A stretch of DNA of 64,000 nucleotides. Source: Anagrus nilaparvatae (Eukaryota; Arthropoda; Insecta; Hymenoptera; Mymaridae). Positions 34,025-45,083 of this stretch are shown here, one piece after another; position 1 is the first letter of the stretch; every line of letters starts with the position of its first letter. The position numbers were made by a program, and so were the translations under genes. The notes under the pieces are model-generated. The model searched no databases, was not told where the DNA came from, and saw only the letters and a program-made list of their open reading frames with translations. Location of the stretch: positions 6,324,001 through 6,388,000 of the forward strand of contig JAKSXM010000107.1 in the NCBI GenBank assembly GCA_022575985.1, written 5' to 3'.

Positions 34025-35895
34025 CACAGTGGTCTGGAACGCGAAAAAGGTTTCACCACGATGCCCCCAAAAATCTCTGGTATTTTCTTATTATATAGGG
34101 TCTCCTGAGGCAGGAAATGCTTGTCCTAAAATTGAAACCGTAGCTCTCGGGGAGAACCGCCAAAATTTGGGGGTTCTTGGGGGGTAAAAAAAATTTTTTT
34201 TTTTTTTTTAATTTAACATTTTTTACATGATTTTAGACCATAGAAAGTGACGAACAATAGAGGAACACAAAAAATTTTGCTCGCCCCATAGTTTTTTTTG
34301 AGTTGGAAGGCTCAAAATCATATTTTTTCAATATTTGAAAAAAACCAATTTCTGAAATTTTTTAAATAAATTAAAATTATTTTTAATGAGGGATTTATTT
34401 TTTTGCAATTGTTTTGTGATTATAATTTACTAAAATAAGTTTATTTAGGACCAAAAAATACAAATTTTCAATTTTCAAGGTCTTAGAGCAACTCAAATGT
34501 TAAATATTGGATTTTTTTAAAATTTCACAGACTTGGGATTTTTCTATCAGATTCAAATGAGGTTATAAACTGGATTTAAAGACGTATTCCATAGTAATTT
34601 TTCCAGTACAATCTGAATTTGCTATTTATTTTAACATTTTACCACGATTTTTAGGAGAAAAATCCGTTTTTTTGTTTATTGTGGTTTCAATTTTCAAGGG
34701 ACCAATTTTTTAAAGTTTCGCAGGTTTCAAGAAAAAATTTTCTGAATAATATTTACAAGAGTCATTTATATATTTTTTCCTCTGAAACTCAATGAAATCA
34801 CTAGTTTTTTCATCCGGAGTTTTCCTTTCTAGTTAATTAATGATTTTGTAATAATTCCCCTATAATCTCAATTTCACGTAACTAAAAAATTGGTTAGGTC
34901 AGTGAATTTTCACCACTAGACAAAGAAAAGTTTTTATATATTCTAGAGTAGTTTTTTTTCTCAATATTCATTTATTTAAAAAATTTTAGGCATTTCAAAC
35001 CCTTCAGGCTCAAATTGACTAGTTTAGCATAATAGCAAATATGAAATTGGACAAAACCAGTAAAAATAGAAACAAATGATTTTTTGGCTAAGGAAAATTC
35101 CGGATGAAAAAACTAGTGATTTCATTGAGTTTCAGAGGAAAAAATATATAAATGACTCTTGTAAATATTATTCAGAAAATATTTTCTTGAAACCTGCGAA
35201 ACTTTAAAAAATTGGTCCCTTGAAAATTGAAACCACAATAAACAAAAAAACGGATCTTTCTCCTAAAAATCGTGGTAAAATGTTAAAATAAATAGCAAAT
35301 TCAGATTGTACTGGAAAAATTACTATGGAATACGTCTTTAAATCCAGTTTATAACCTCATTTGAATCTGATAGAAAAATCCCAAGTCTGTGAAATTTTAA
35401 AAAAATCCAATATTTAACATTTGAGTTGCTCTAAGACCTTGAAAATTGAAAATTTGTATTTTTTGGTCCTAAATAAACTTATTTTAGTAAATTATAATTA
35501 CAAAACAATTAAAAAAAAATAAATCCCTCATTAAAAATAATTTTAATTTATTTAAAAAATTTCAGAAATTGGTTTTTTTCAAATATTGAAAAAATATGAT
35601 TTTGAGCCTTCCAACTCAAAAAAAACTATGGGGCGAGCAAAATTTTTTGTATTCCTCAATTGTTCGTCACTTTATATGGTCTAAAATCATGTAAAAAATG
35701 TTAAATTAAAAAAAAAAAAAAAAAAAATTTTCTTACCCCCCAAGAACCCCCAAATTTGGGCGGTTCTCCCCGAGAGCTACGGTTTCAATTTTAGGACAAG
35801 CATTTCCTGCCTCAGGAGACCCTATAGAATAAGAAAATACCAGAGATTTTTGGGGGCATCGTGGTGAAACTTTTTTCGCGTTCCAGACCACTGTG
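34025..35895. mobile_element. Long-TIR foldback element with 4-bp target duplication (TCCA)
   Basis: Ends are CACAGTGGTCTGGAACGCG and its complement CGCGTTCCAGACCACTGTG. Arms of about 800 bp (34025-34832 and 35090-35895) are almost perfectly complementary, with about 255 bp between. TCCA flanks both sides (34021-34024 and 35896-35899), and the interrupted satellite unit elsewhere reads TTTATTTCCATGAAAGTAC without the insert. No coding capacity. End sequence and duplication length resemble the element at 1055-3165. Confidence 0.85.
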
Positions 35896-36129
35896 TCCAT
35901 GAAAGTACTTATATTTAAAAATATGGTTTTTACTCGATATCTTGAATCTGATAATTAATTTTTTGAAAATTTGTTTCAAAATTTTTATTCAATAAAAAAA
36001 ACTTAAAAATTGATAGAAATGTATGTATGATTGCATGCTTATAATTGGTGATATCTGTGGCATATTGAAGTATGAAGCTCATTATTTGAGGAACCTTAGT
36101 GCCAGCTAGTTGGCAGGGTATTTTATTTT

Positions 36130-36261
36130 GCAAAAATTATTTTCTTGATTTTTTTATATAGTACAGATATTATTTAGCCCTAAAACAAGGAAATTTTGTT
36201 TTGTTTTAGATCTTCAAAAAATACTAGGTGTCTCTAAACAGCCAGAGGTAAAAGAAAAATT
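36130..36261 (+). promoter_or_regulatory. Upstream region of the first F-box gene, with a probable splice acceptor
   Basis: TTTTGTTTTAG at about 36200 is followed by a short untranslated stretch to the ATG at 36262. The second F-box gene has the same arrangement (TTTTGTTTCAG, about 40415). This suggests a 5' non-coding exon upstream in each; its location is not visible. Confidence 0.4.
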
Positions 36262-37908
36262 ATGGACGATAAAAAACAAAAATTGGATTTAAAATTAGAT
36301 TTGACAAATTTTCCTATTAATGATGAGGTTACAAATATAAATACTTGCCTTCATGACGATTGTCTGATTCAAATTTTCGAAAATTTACCTATTAAGGACA
36401 AATTAGCAATTGAATTAGTTTGTAAAAGGTGGTCAAATCTTGGAAAATTAGCATGGCAAAATGTAAAATGTCTAAAAATACATAAAAGAGTGTTTAAGGA
36501 AATGGGATTTAAAAAAGACATTCACCTAAGACCAGATGATCAAATGGGTGTATTTGTTTCCATATTAAAAAGATGCGGTACTCATATTAATAGTTTAAGT
36601 TTGGAAAAATATTTCTTTATTGATCACTCTGCGCTAATTAAAGAAATTTCAAATTACTGTCATAATTTAACAAATTTAGCTTTAACAGAGGATATTACTG
36701 TTGATGATCAATACTTTACCGATACAGATCTAGAAATACTATTAAAAAATAATCCTCAAATATCTAGCTTTAAGTTAAAAGACTGTAGCTTAAATGGCGA
36801 TTTTTTATCGTGCTTAAGTGCAGATTTAATCAAGGAATTTAAAATTGTTGATTATAAATTCAAGAATGAAAATTTATTTTATGATTTTATTGCTAAGTTG
36901 AAGAATGTGAAAATTTTTGAAGTGGTGCCTAAATTAGATCCAATGGATATGATGGATATAAGGAAGGATCTGAATAAAATAATCGATTCTCTTGACAAGA
37001 GCGAATGCGAAAATATCCATGAAATTTACGCATATAAGTTTGAGGATCAATCTGCTTCCAAGAAATTTGAAGAATTAATATCAAAACAAAAAAATTTAAC
37101 TAAGCTCGCTACACCTAATTTAGAAGTTAATAAATTTTTACTTTACCATTTACCTACAGAATCAATTAAAGAATTGGATTTTGTTTGCAATATACCATAC
37201 GCATTTTACTGTTTTGAAAATTTAAAGTCTTTTAAATGCAATGTTCTTAATTTAACTGACGATTTTATTAAAAAATTAATAAGTCTTCGTAATTTAGAGA
37301 CTCTTTATTTATGTATAACAGACGATGCTTTGACACCAGAAGGCGAAAATTATTTTTCAAACTTTGAAAATTTAGAAAATTTCACTTTTGACTGTCGTGT
37401 CTCAAGAAATGTAGATAACTTGTTAACTGCCATATCTCAATGTAAAAAATTAAAAATGGTAGACGTTCAAATACATAATTTTACTGAAGTAGGAATAAAT
37501 AGTCTTAGCACTATACCAAACTTAAAAGTTTTAGATGTTTTTTATTCTAGTTTTGGAAAATATGATATTTTAAACATTATAGATAAATTAAAGAAATTAG
37601 AAAAGATGTTTTTTAAAGGTTTTGAGAATTTAAATTATGAATTTTTAGAAATGGTTAGCAATTTAAAAATTAAACGAGGAGATAAACATATTATAAAATT
37701 GGTATTATCTGTTAATTTACCAGAAATTGAGAAATTTAGAAAAGTAATGCAAAGTAAAAGTAAGAATTATTCAAGAAAGAATAGAAAGCAATTTTTGCCC
37801 TTATTAAAATTTGATTGGGGAATTGATCGATTTTTTCAAGAATCTTGGATCGATTATTCAGACTCTGATGAAGAATCTGAAGATGATGATAATCAGAGCT
37901 TGGTATAA
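36262..37908 (+). CDS. F-box/leucine-rich-repeat protein, copy 1
   Basis: 548 residues in one uninterrupted exon. An F-box lies at about residues 29-67 (CLHDDCLIQIFENLPIKDK, then LAIELVCKRW), matching the usual 'L.de.L..IF..L..kd...l.lVCkrW' pattern. The rest is a series of irregular leucine-rich repeats of about 25 residues (for example LKNVKIFEVV, LENFTFDCRV, LKMVDVQIHN, LKVLDVFYSS). The C-terminus is acidic (SDSDEESEDDDNQSLV). F-box proteins recruit substrates to SKP1-CUL1 ubiquitin ligases; the LRR array would be the substrate-binding part. The substrate is unknown. A start at 36262 agrees with the paralogue alignment. AATAAA occurs at 38024. A paralogue in the same orientation lies 2.5 kb downstream. 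Confidence 0.9.
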   Translation: MDDKKQKLDLKLDLTNFPINDEVTNINTCLHDDCLIQIFENLPIKDKLAIELVCKRWSNLGKLAWQNVKCLKIHKRVFKEMGFKKDIHLRPDDQMGVFVSILKRCGTHINSLSLEKYFFIDHSALIKEISNYCHNLTNLALTEDITVDDQYFTDTDLEILLKNNPQISSFKLKDCSLNGDFLSCLSADLIKEFKIVDYKFKNENLFYDFIAKLKNVKIFEVVPKLDPMDMMDIRKDLNKIIDSLDKSECENIHEIYAYKFEDQSASKKFEELISKQKNLTKLATPNLEVNKFLLYHLPTESIKELDFVCNIPYAFYCFENLKSFKCNVLNLTDDFIKKLISLRNLETLYLCITDDALTPEGENYFSNFENLENFTFDCRVSRNVDNLLTAISQCKKLKMVDVQIHNFTEVGINSLSTIPNLKVLDVFYSSFGKYDILNIIDKLKKLEKMFFKGFENLNYEFLEMVSNLKIKRGDKHIIKLVLSVNLPEIEKFRKVMQSKSKNYSRKNRKQFLPLLKFDWGIDRFFQESWIDYSDSDEESEDDDNQSLV

Positions 37909-38505
37909 GCGATTGAGTGCCAGCATTTTTTATAGTGCTGATGATGAGAATAACATCAAAGAGAATTTGAAATAGAAATTTTTAAGTAATTTTTATCAAA
38001 CTTTTGATGAATTGTAATTAGAAAATAAAGGGTAATCTTTGTAAATTTTGAAAATAAAAGATATATTCAACCTTTCAGAATTAAATTCTTTATCATTTTT
38101 CCAAAAACCTTGAATTTCTTGCATTTCTTAAACAAATTCCTATATTTGTGCAGAAGATTTATAGATAACACGCTATCATCTTCCGTTCCTAATGACATTT
38201 CAGGCTAAAAATGTTAATGACAAATTTCAGCAAATTCGAAATTAGATTGGCGGGTATTTTTTAATTATTTCAGCTACATAATTTTTAGCAAAAAAATTTA
38301 AAAAAAATGGTACAAAGTTAACAAAGTTTACGATTTATTTACCGCAGATCTGTTAAACCGTTAATGTCAAGATTGGCGGGTATTTTTTAATTATTTCAGC
38401 TACATAATTTTTAGCAAAAAAATTTAAAAATTTTATTTTAGAATACCTGGTCTTTTAAATTAATAGATTTGGAAAAAGCATGTTATTTTACATATTACTT
38501 CAAGT
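37909..38505. other. 3' flank of F-box gene 1 with a 60-bp direct repeat
   Basis: A polyadenylation signal AATAAA is at 38024. The segment GATTGGCGGGTATTTTTTAA followed by TTATTTCAGCTACATAATTT occurs twice (about 38246 and 38372), 126 bp apart. No gene. Confidence 0.55.
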
Positions 38506-38509
38506 CAAA

Positions 38510-38940
38510 TCACGGGTTGAGGGGGGAAGGAATGTATAGTTTCGGGTCACCACCAGATTTGGTCTACTGTATAGGTTTTTTGTGTCGTTGATCACGAATT
38601 TCTGGGTCATTTATTTAATTAATGAGCGCTTCAACCTTAAATAAGCAAAAGCTACCTCTAAAAGGGGTATTTTTGATATATTATACGTTTTTGAAAATGG
38701 AAGGGCGAAAGTGCCAATTTCCAGTATACAGGACCCCAAAATTCGTGATTAGCGACCCACGTTGACCAAATATTGACACTTAAAGCGCAAAAATAGCAAT
38801 GATACCCCATTTAGGGGTAGTTTTTACTAATTTATGAATGAAGTTCACTTTTCATAGCTAGAACCCCGAAATTCGTGATCAACGACCCAAAAAATTTATA
38901 ACCGGTTTGTGTAACTACACAACCAACGAGCATGGAACAT
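38510..38940. repeat. GCGACCCAAAAAACC satellite block downstream of F-box gene 1
   Basis: Units are in both orientations: a reverse one near 38575 (GGTTTTTTGTGTCGTTGATC) and direct ones at 38752 (TTAGCGACCCACGTTGACC) and 38880 (ATCAACGACCCAAAAAATTT). AGGGGTAGTTTT and CCCCAT stretches lie between them. The same family follows F-box gene 2. Confidence 0.65.
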
Positions 38941-39145
38941 GTTCACTTATAACACTGATAATAAAGTATCTATTGTGTTCATAATATAAATATTTATATC
39001 CAAATATTTATATTTAGATTTTTATTATAGAAATCATGCTGCTTACACATCAAAGTGAACAAAATTAATTAAATTTTCAAATTATTATAGTTTTTTAAAT
39101 AATATGAATTTATTTTTTATTAATTTTTACAATAAATTCTTTAAA

Positions 39146-39425
39146 AATTCTGCACCAATGGTGCCTAGGTACTTCTGCACCAAAAATTGCTAGGGATTTC
39201 TGCACAAAAGGCCCCTAGCCTAGTTATTTCTGCACTAAAGGTCTTTAGAGACTTCTGCACTAATAGTCCCTTTTTACTTCTGCACAAAAGTTCTCTAGGT
39301 ACTTCTGCATCAAAGGTCTTTAGGTACTTCTGCACCAATGCTCCCTAGGCACTTCTGCTCCAAACGTCTTTAGGGACTTCTGCACCAAAGGTCTTTAGGT
39401 ACTTCTGCACCAAAGGTCCCTTTTT
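39146..39425 (+). repeat. Minisatellite, about 10 copies of a 28-30-bp unit
   Basis: The unit is close to ACTTCTGCACCAAAGGTCTT followed by TAGGT. It is repeated about ten times with substitutions; the first six or so are the most diverged. No spacer/repeat regularity of a CRISPR kind, and no coding frame. Preceding 38941-39145 is plain AT-rich sequence. Confidence 0.9.
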
Positions 39426-39808
39426 TGGTAAACAAACTTTTTTTGGTATGTCTGGATGTATGACAGAATACATAAAAAGATCAGAAAAGAAGTAGTGGTT
39501 TGAAAACAGTCATTTTCTGTCCTAAATACGGAATTAATTATTTATGAAATAAGTGATATGAAATTATAATATATCAAATGCGAAGGTTTACAGGGCCCAA
39601 GGTACGTAGACCGAGGGACTGGGTCTAGATTCTGCATTTGTATCATCTGTAACATATCACGCGATAGTTACGATAAATGTTTACTCACTCGTGAAAAAAA
39701 AGAAAAGTACTAACTTTCAATAAAATATCGACTTTATAACCAAACTGTAAAAGTACTACCATTTCTAAAAACATTTGTTTGCGCATGCGCAGTACCACTT
39801 ATTATGGA

Positions 39809-39957
39809 TGGTACATAAACTTTTTTCTACTATAAATTTGAATGGTTTGAACAGAGATAGCCTCTGGTTTGAATTATCATATTTATAGACTATCTCTGTT
39901 CAAACCATTCAAATTTACTATGTCATACATAGTAGAAAAAAGTTTATGTTCGTACCT
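39809..39957. repeat. Imperfect hairpin (MITE-like)
   Basis: ATAAACTTTTTTCTACTAT with TTTGAATGGTTTGAACAGAG on the left is complementary to CTCTGTTCAAACCATTCAAA and ATAGTAGAAAAAAGTTTAT on the right. The loop is about 35 nt. Adjacent 39958-40415 has a small palindrome (CGGGTATTTTTGAAACCCG, about 40056) and no gene. Confidence 0.65.
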
Positions 39958-40473
39958 GTAAAGTATACATTTAAATAAAAAAATGAAAAATAAAAATATT
40001 TATAGGCTAGATAGAACCTCTTTAAAGTATATTACAGTAGTACACGGTGCTACGGGTATTTTTGAAACCCGTACGCACTATCGTGCTCCTGCAATATCAC
40101 AAGTATCAGACATAATCTTATTTAAACGTTAAAGTTATCCTACGATCGCGAGTGCGTAAAAATAACTTAAATAAATACATTTTTTTTTTATTTTCCTTTT
40201 ATGCAATAATTTTTTTTATTCGTTAATTATAGTCATTTTTTAACATTCAAATATTTAGCTTATACTCATAGACACTTATTAATGAAGATTATATGTATAA
40301 ATAAAATGGATAAATTGAATTTGAGGGGGTTGGCGCGCTTTAGCTAGTTAGGTAAAATTTTAGTATATTGATACTTTAGTAAATTGATAGTCTTAATCAA
40401 ATAACAATTTAAAATTTTGTTTCAGGTAGAGAAAAAAATTTTGTTGGTAGCTGTTTATAAAATTGTTTATACC

Positions 40474-41994
40474 ATGTCTTCAAATACGATTTCTAAAAAA
40501 CTGAAATTAGATAATGTTCCTGTGGCTGAAAGTATTACAAATATCAACAATTGCCTTAAAGATGATCAATTAATACAAATCTTTCAGAACTTGCCTGTCA
40601 AAGATAAATTTATGATTGAGCTGGTTTGTAAAAAGTGGAAAGATGTTGCAGCGTTGATGTGGGATGCTTTTAAAAATCTTGAAATTAACAAACAAGTTTT
40701 TGAACACATGGGCTGCAGCGAAAAAAATTCTACTGAAAAAATTAACTTTCTTTTGAATATTGTTAAAAAAAATGTCAGCATTAATTACTTAAAGGTAGAG
40801 CAAGATATACCAGGATTTAACTACTCCATGTTTTACGCAGAGCTTTCAAAATATTGCCACGAAATAATAAATTTGACTTTAATTCATAATCTTGATGTTA
40901 TCAATGATTCGGATATTGAATTACTAATTTCCAATAATTTAAAAATAACGAGCTTATCTTTTACCAATTTTACATTGAATGACAATTATTTCACGAGCAT
41001 AAATGCAGAAATTATTACAGAACTGAAACTTATGAAATGCGACTTTCAATCCAAAAACTGTTTATACGATTTTATTACGAAATTAAAAAATATAGAAATT
41101 TTTTGCTTTATAAGCAAGTTTTTGGGAAAATCAAGAAACATCGACTTGAATCTAGTAATAAAATCTCTTATGTCCAGCAAATGTGAAAATCTTCGTGAAT
41201 TGGAGCTTAGTGCAGAATACTACGGAGCGTCCGATATACAGCAAAAAAATTTATCCGAATTACTAGCCAAGCAAACAAAATTTACAAAATTCACTTTAAG
41301 TGCAATAAGAATTAAGGGCTACTTGATTGATTGCTTACCAGCTGATTCACTTGAAGAGTTGAATATTAGTTGCAATACTGCATATGAATTTTATATCTTG
41401 AAAAATCTGAAAAAATTTGTTTGTTCTGTTACGAATTTGACTGATGAATTTATTATAAATTTATCAAAGTGTATAAATTTAGAGACTCTTGAGTTAAATG
41501 TATCACGAAATTCTTTGACCGCAACAGGTGTATCTTATTTTTCGAATTTTAAAAACTTAAAAAATTTTTCATGTAATAGTGATTTGGATTCTTCAGGAGA
41601 CTTTTTAACAGCTATATCGGAGTGTAAAAAATTAGAAAATGCATGCATTTGGGTCAGGAGTTTCAATAGTTTAACTAAACTATCAAATTTAAAATATTTA
41701 AGCTTACATGGTTTTCGTTTAAAAAAAAATCATTTGTTCCAAATCATAAATAAATTTAAAAAATTGGAAAAATTCGAGTTTAATGTCACTTATGAATTAA
41801 ATATTGATTTTTTAAAAATTCTAAACAATTTAAAATGTCAACGTGGTGATAAACATATTTTGAAATTAAGATTAACTAATAATTTTCTTGAATACCATAA
41901 TTACGCATATCACTATTATAAAAATTCAAGTATTCTACCTTTTCTATCCATAGAAGAACTGTCCTTCGAGTTTGAACTTGAAATTATTGATTAA
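40474..41994 (+). CDS. F-box/leucine-rich-repeat protein, copy 2
   Basis: 506 residues from the ATG at 40474. An upstream in-frame ATG at 40417 lies across a probable splice acceptor (TTTTGTTTCAG) and is not aligned with the paralogue, so 40474 is preferred. F-box at about residues 27-65 (CLKDDQLIQIFQNLPVKDK, then FMIELVCKKW). The remainder is leucine-rich repeats that align along the length of copy 1 (for example shared CENLRELEL/CENIHEIYA region and a C-terminal RGDKHILKL/RGDKHIIKL block). It lacks the acidic tail of copy 1. Expected role is substrate receptor of an SCF ubiquitin ligase. AATAAA at 42002 overlaps the end closely. Intact, no stops. Confidence 0.9.
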   Translation: MSSNTISKKLKLDNVPVAESITNINNCLKDDQLIQIFQNLPVKDKFMIELVCKKWKDVAALMWDAFKNLEINKQVFEHMGCSEKNSTEKINFLLNIVKKNVSINYLKVEQDIPGFNYSMFYAELSKYCHEIINLTLIHNLDVINDSDIELLISNNLKITSLSFTNFTLNDNYFTSINAEIITELKLMKCDFQSKNCLYDFITKLKNIEIFCFISKFLGKSRNIDLNLVIKSLMSSKCENLRELELSAEYYGASDIQQKNLSELLAKQTKFTKFTLSAIRIKGYLIDCLPADSLEELNISCNTAYEFYILKNLKKFVCSVTNLTDEFIINLSKCINLETLELNVSRNSLTATGVSYFSNFKNLKNFSCNSDLDSSGDFLTAISECKKLENACIWVRSFNSLTKLSNLKYLSLHGFRLKKNHLFQIINKFKKLEKFEFNVTYELNIDFLKILNNLKCQRGDKHILKLRLTNNFLEYHNYAYHYYKNSSILPFLSIEELSFEFELEIID

Positions 41995-42169
41995 AAATGT
42001 CAATAAAGCTGAGATAATTTGTTTATAATACTATTTTCTAAAGCACAAAAATTATTTTAATTTAAAATAAAATATATTGAAATACCTATAATTTTTTAAA
42101 TCTATTGTCTAATTTTTTGAAGGAGCATTCAAGGGAAATTAAATACTTTTAATAAAGATTTGAAAAGGT

Positions 42170-42960
42170 GAAGAATGGGCCACTACGTAGACCCTTAATA
42201 CACAATACGTAAAAAATACCCTTTTAGGCGTAGTCTTTGCAAATTCAAGGATAGTGCCAATTTCTCATAAACAAGACCCTGAAATTCGTAAACAGTGACC
42301 CAAAAAACCTGTACAGACCAAATCTAAACATACTAAGCTCGAATAAATGAAAAATACCCCCTTTCAGGGGTAGATTAACAAGTTTAAGGAAAGATAGAAA
42401 TTCAATTTTTTGTACACAGGGCCCCAATATTCATTATCAGCGTCCCAAAAATCTTATAGTAGACAATCAGTAACTACACACTGTAAATCGCGATATTATT
42501 GGAGTAGAAATCAAAAATGTTATAGGTGCGCGTTGTTAAATAAAAACTTTTTTAGAGGTATTTTTGTCTAATTTGAGGGTCAAGTACAAATTTTCATAGA
42601 GAATACATCAATATTCGTGATCAACGGAGTGTATCTACGAATCAAAAAATCCTGTTAGACCAAACTTGAAGGGCTGTAGCAAAAACACCTCTTTTAGGAT
42701 TAATTTGGCTAATTTAAAGGTGAAAGCCTAATTTTCAATAGAAAGTAATTCAATATTCGTGATCAGCGATCCAAAAAATAGTGGATTAAATCTGCACGCT
42801 CAAAGAGCGAAAGTAGCAAAATTACCCCATTTTACGGATAGTTTTGGCTAATTTAAGAATCAAGCCCCAATTTCTTATAGCAAATTCCCCGATTTTTGTG
42901 ACCAATGACCCAAAAAACCTGTATTAGACCAAATCTGGTAGTGGCCACAAACTAAACTAA
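42170..42960 (+). repeat. GCGACCCAAAAAACC satellite block downstream of F-box gene 2
   Basis: At least five units of about 140-160 bp carry CAGTGACCCAAAAAACCTGT (42295), CAGCGTCCCAAAAATCTTAT, CAGCGATCCAAAAAATAGTG and CAATGACCCAAAAAACCTGT. Between them are ATTTAA(G/A)G and CCCCAATTTCT stretches. Fairly diverged. Same family as 3279-5898, 24420 and 38510. Confidence 0.7.
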
Positions 42961-43497
42961 AAAAAATCTGAAAACCCTGTTTTTTACACATCTCCTATGC
43001 TTGCAATGTGTAAGGATTCAGCTTTGAAGCTTTGTATCTCCTAAACGAAAACGACAATTTTCTTAAAATTTTATTTTTATGTGTATTATTATAATATAAA
43101 GCCCCTATGAAAACTTTTATAGATTTCTATTGTCATCATAATAAGAGATCATCGACCTTAATTTTAAATGTACAATAATTTATAAAAATAACTATTGGAT
43201 TTATATCTGTGATTTGTAACATGTAAGATCACTACAAGCGCCTCCCAGCAAACAATAATTTTAAAAATTTTTCTAAATGTGGGAAATTTATTACATAAAT
43301 AAAGGAAAAGTTTGTTAGCTCAAAAATCAAGTATTTTTATTTATATCAAAACTTTTTACTTAAAAAAAAACTGTGCACAACATTTTATCAGGACTGAATA
43401 TTAAGCGCTATACTAAAATGCTGTTCGTGCAGGAGACACATGGTGACTCCAGAAGAAATAAATTATCTTCTGAAAAGAAAAAGCAAGTAATCGAGCA
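42961..43497. other. AT-rich spacer, no gene seen
   Basis: No supported feature. Confidence 0.5.
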
Positions 43498-43505
43498 GAA
43501 AATTT

Positions 43506-44132
43506 TAGAGTTCCACGATATTTCGATATTTTATTGATATCGTATTGAAAAACGATACGATATCGATACGATATCGATATCAAAGGGCTAGATATTTCGA
43601 TAACATCGATATCGGTTTTTATCAATGAAATGCATAGTGATTCCTTAGTACTATTGCCCGTTTTTAACAGTCAACCCGTCCACCGCAAAAGAAAATTTGG
43701 TTTGATTGTTGTTTAGTATAGTTAACAAATTATTTTGAAACTTCTAATTTTGTCCCCTTTTATATCTTTTGAATATGTAAAATATTTTTTGAGTTTAATT
43801 TTATTATTTCCACTATCAATTTCAGCCATTATTAATTAATATTTAGATAAAAGTTTTAAATATTGTTAAAAACAAGTTTTTTTTCTTCTTTTTTTAAAAG
43901 AATTAGTTTTTTATAAAATAATTATTAATTATAATTTATAAATTTAAGAAGAACACAAAAATTTTGAGAAAAAAATAAATATTTTATAATTTTAAAATTT
44001 TAGAACTCGATATTTCGATATTTTCGATATCGATACGATATTAAGGCTAGAAATATTGAGTAAAGCGATATATTTTGATATCGATATCGATATCACTTAA
44101 AATATCGTATAGTATATTATCGTGGAACTCTA
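43506..44132. mobile_element. hAT-type MITE rich in CGATATCGATA repeats
   Basis: Ends are TAGAGTTCCACGATAT and ATTATCGTGGAACTCTA-like complement. Flanks are GAAAATTT (43498-43505) and CAAAATTT (44133-44140), an 8-bp duplication with one mismatch, which fits hAT. Subterminal regions at both ends are crowded with CGATACGATATCGATATC repeats, of the type that bind transposase in other hATs. The centre is AT-rich. No coding capacity. Confidence 0.7.
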
Positions 44133-44412
44133 CAAAATTTAAATAACTGCATTCATAAAAATTAATAAATTTCCATATTAAAAATTTAATGTTCATTAAA
44201 AAATAAGTAAATATAATCAAAAATAATTTAAAAAAGTAACTAGCTGGAGTTGCCTATTATATTTATCATAATTTGTTTATTCAAATCATTATTTAAAGGC
44301 TATTTCTGTAAATAATGAACAACCGCGGCTAATTAATATCTTTAAATAATTTTTTAACTATATATTTTAATATGCATTGAATTTTTAAAATTTTTAATAT
44401 AAGAATTTATTA

Positions 44413-44874
44413 CAGTGAAGCCACACTATCCATCGATATCCATATCGATATCGAAAAATAAGAATATGGTGGCGCAAAATTTAAATAATTTTTGTTTTTT
44501 ATTATAAAATTGCTAAAAAGTAATGTTTTAATCATAAAATAAATAAATAAAACGCAAAATCAGTCTGAATATAATAATTTTACTAAATTTTAATAAGAAT
44601 GTTGGTATATTAACGTGTATTTTGATACTTTAACAAGTTATTTATTTTTGAGGTTATGATATCAAAATATTCGTTAATATACCAATATTTTTATTAAAAT
44701 TTAGTCAAAATTAGTTGTTTTGCACTGATTTAACGTTTCATTTATTTATTTCATGATTAAAACATTATTTTTAGCAATTTTTTAATAAAAAACAAAAATT
44801 ATTTGAATTTTGCGCCGCTATATTTTTATTTTTCGATATCGATATCGACATCGATTGATAGTGTGGCTTCACTG
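44413..44874. mobile_element. MITE with TTA target duplication (Harbinger/Tourist-like)
   Basis: CAGTGAAGCCACACTATC at the left matches GATAGTGTGGCTTCACTG at the right. Arms are about 200 bp, including TCGATATCGATATCGA near each end. TTA flanks both sides (44410-44412 and 44875-44877), which fits PIF/Harbinger insertion preference. A Harbinger-type gene lies at the right end of this window, but any link is inference. Confidence 0.65.
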
Positions 44875-45083
44875 TTAATGTTTACGAAATAAATAAATTA
44901 AATACATATATCACTCACTTGATTTTTTGTTCTTGCTATTCGTTTTCAGCAAGTGTCGTTCGTCTGAAAGCAAATTTTGACCCATCTAAATTTTTTAGTT
45001 AGTATATTTATGCATTATGAAAATGACTTATTGTATTAATGAACTTAGATTTGACAAGTAAATAATTAAAAAATTTATATTAA

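Noticed and set aside
39146..39425. CRISPR-like array
   Set aside because: Head-to-tail minisatellite without unique spacers, in a eukaryotic context.
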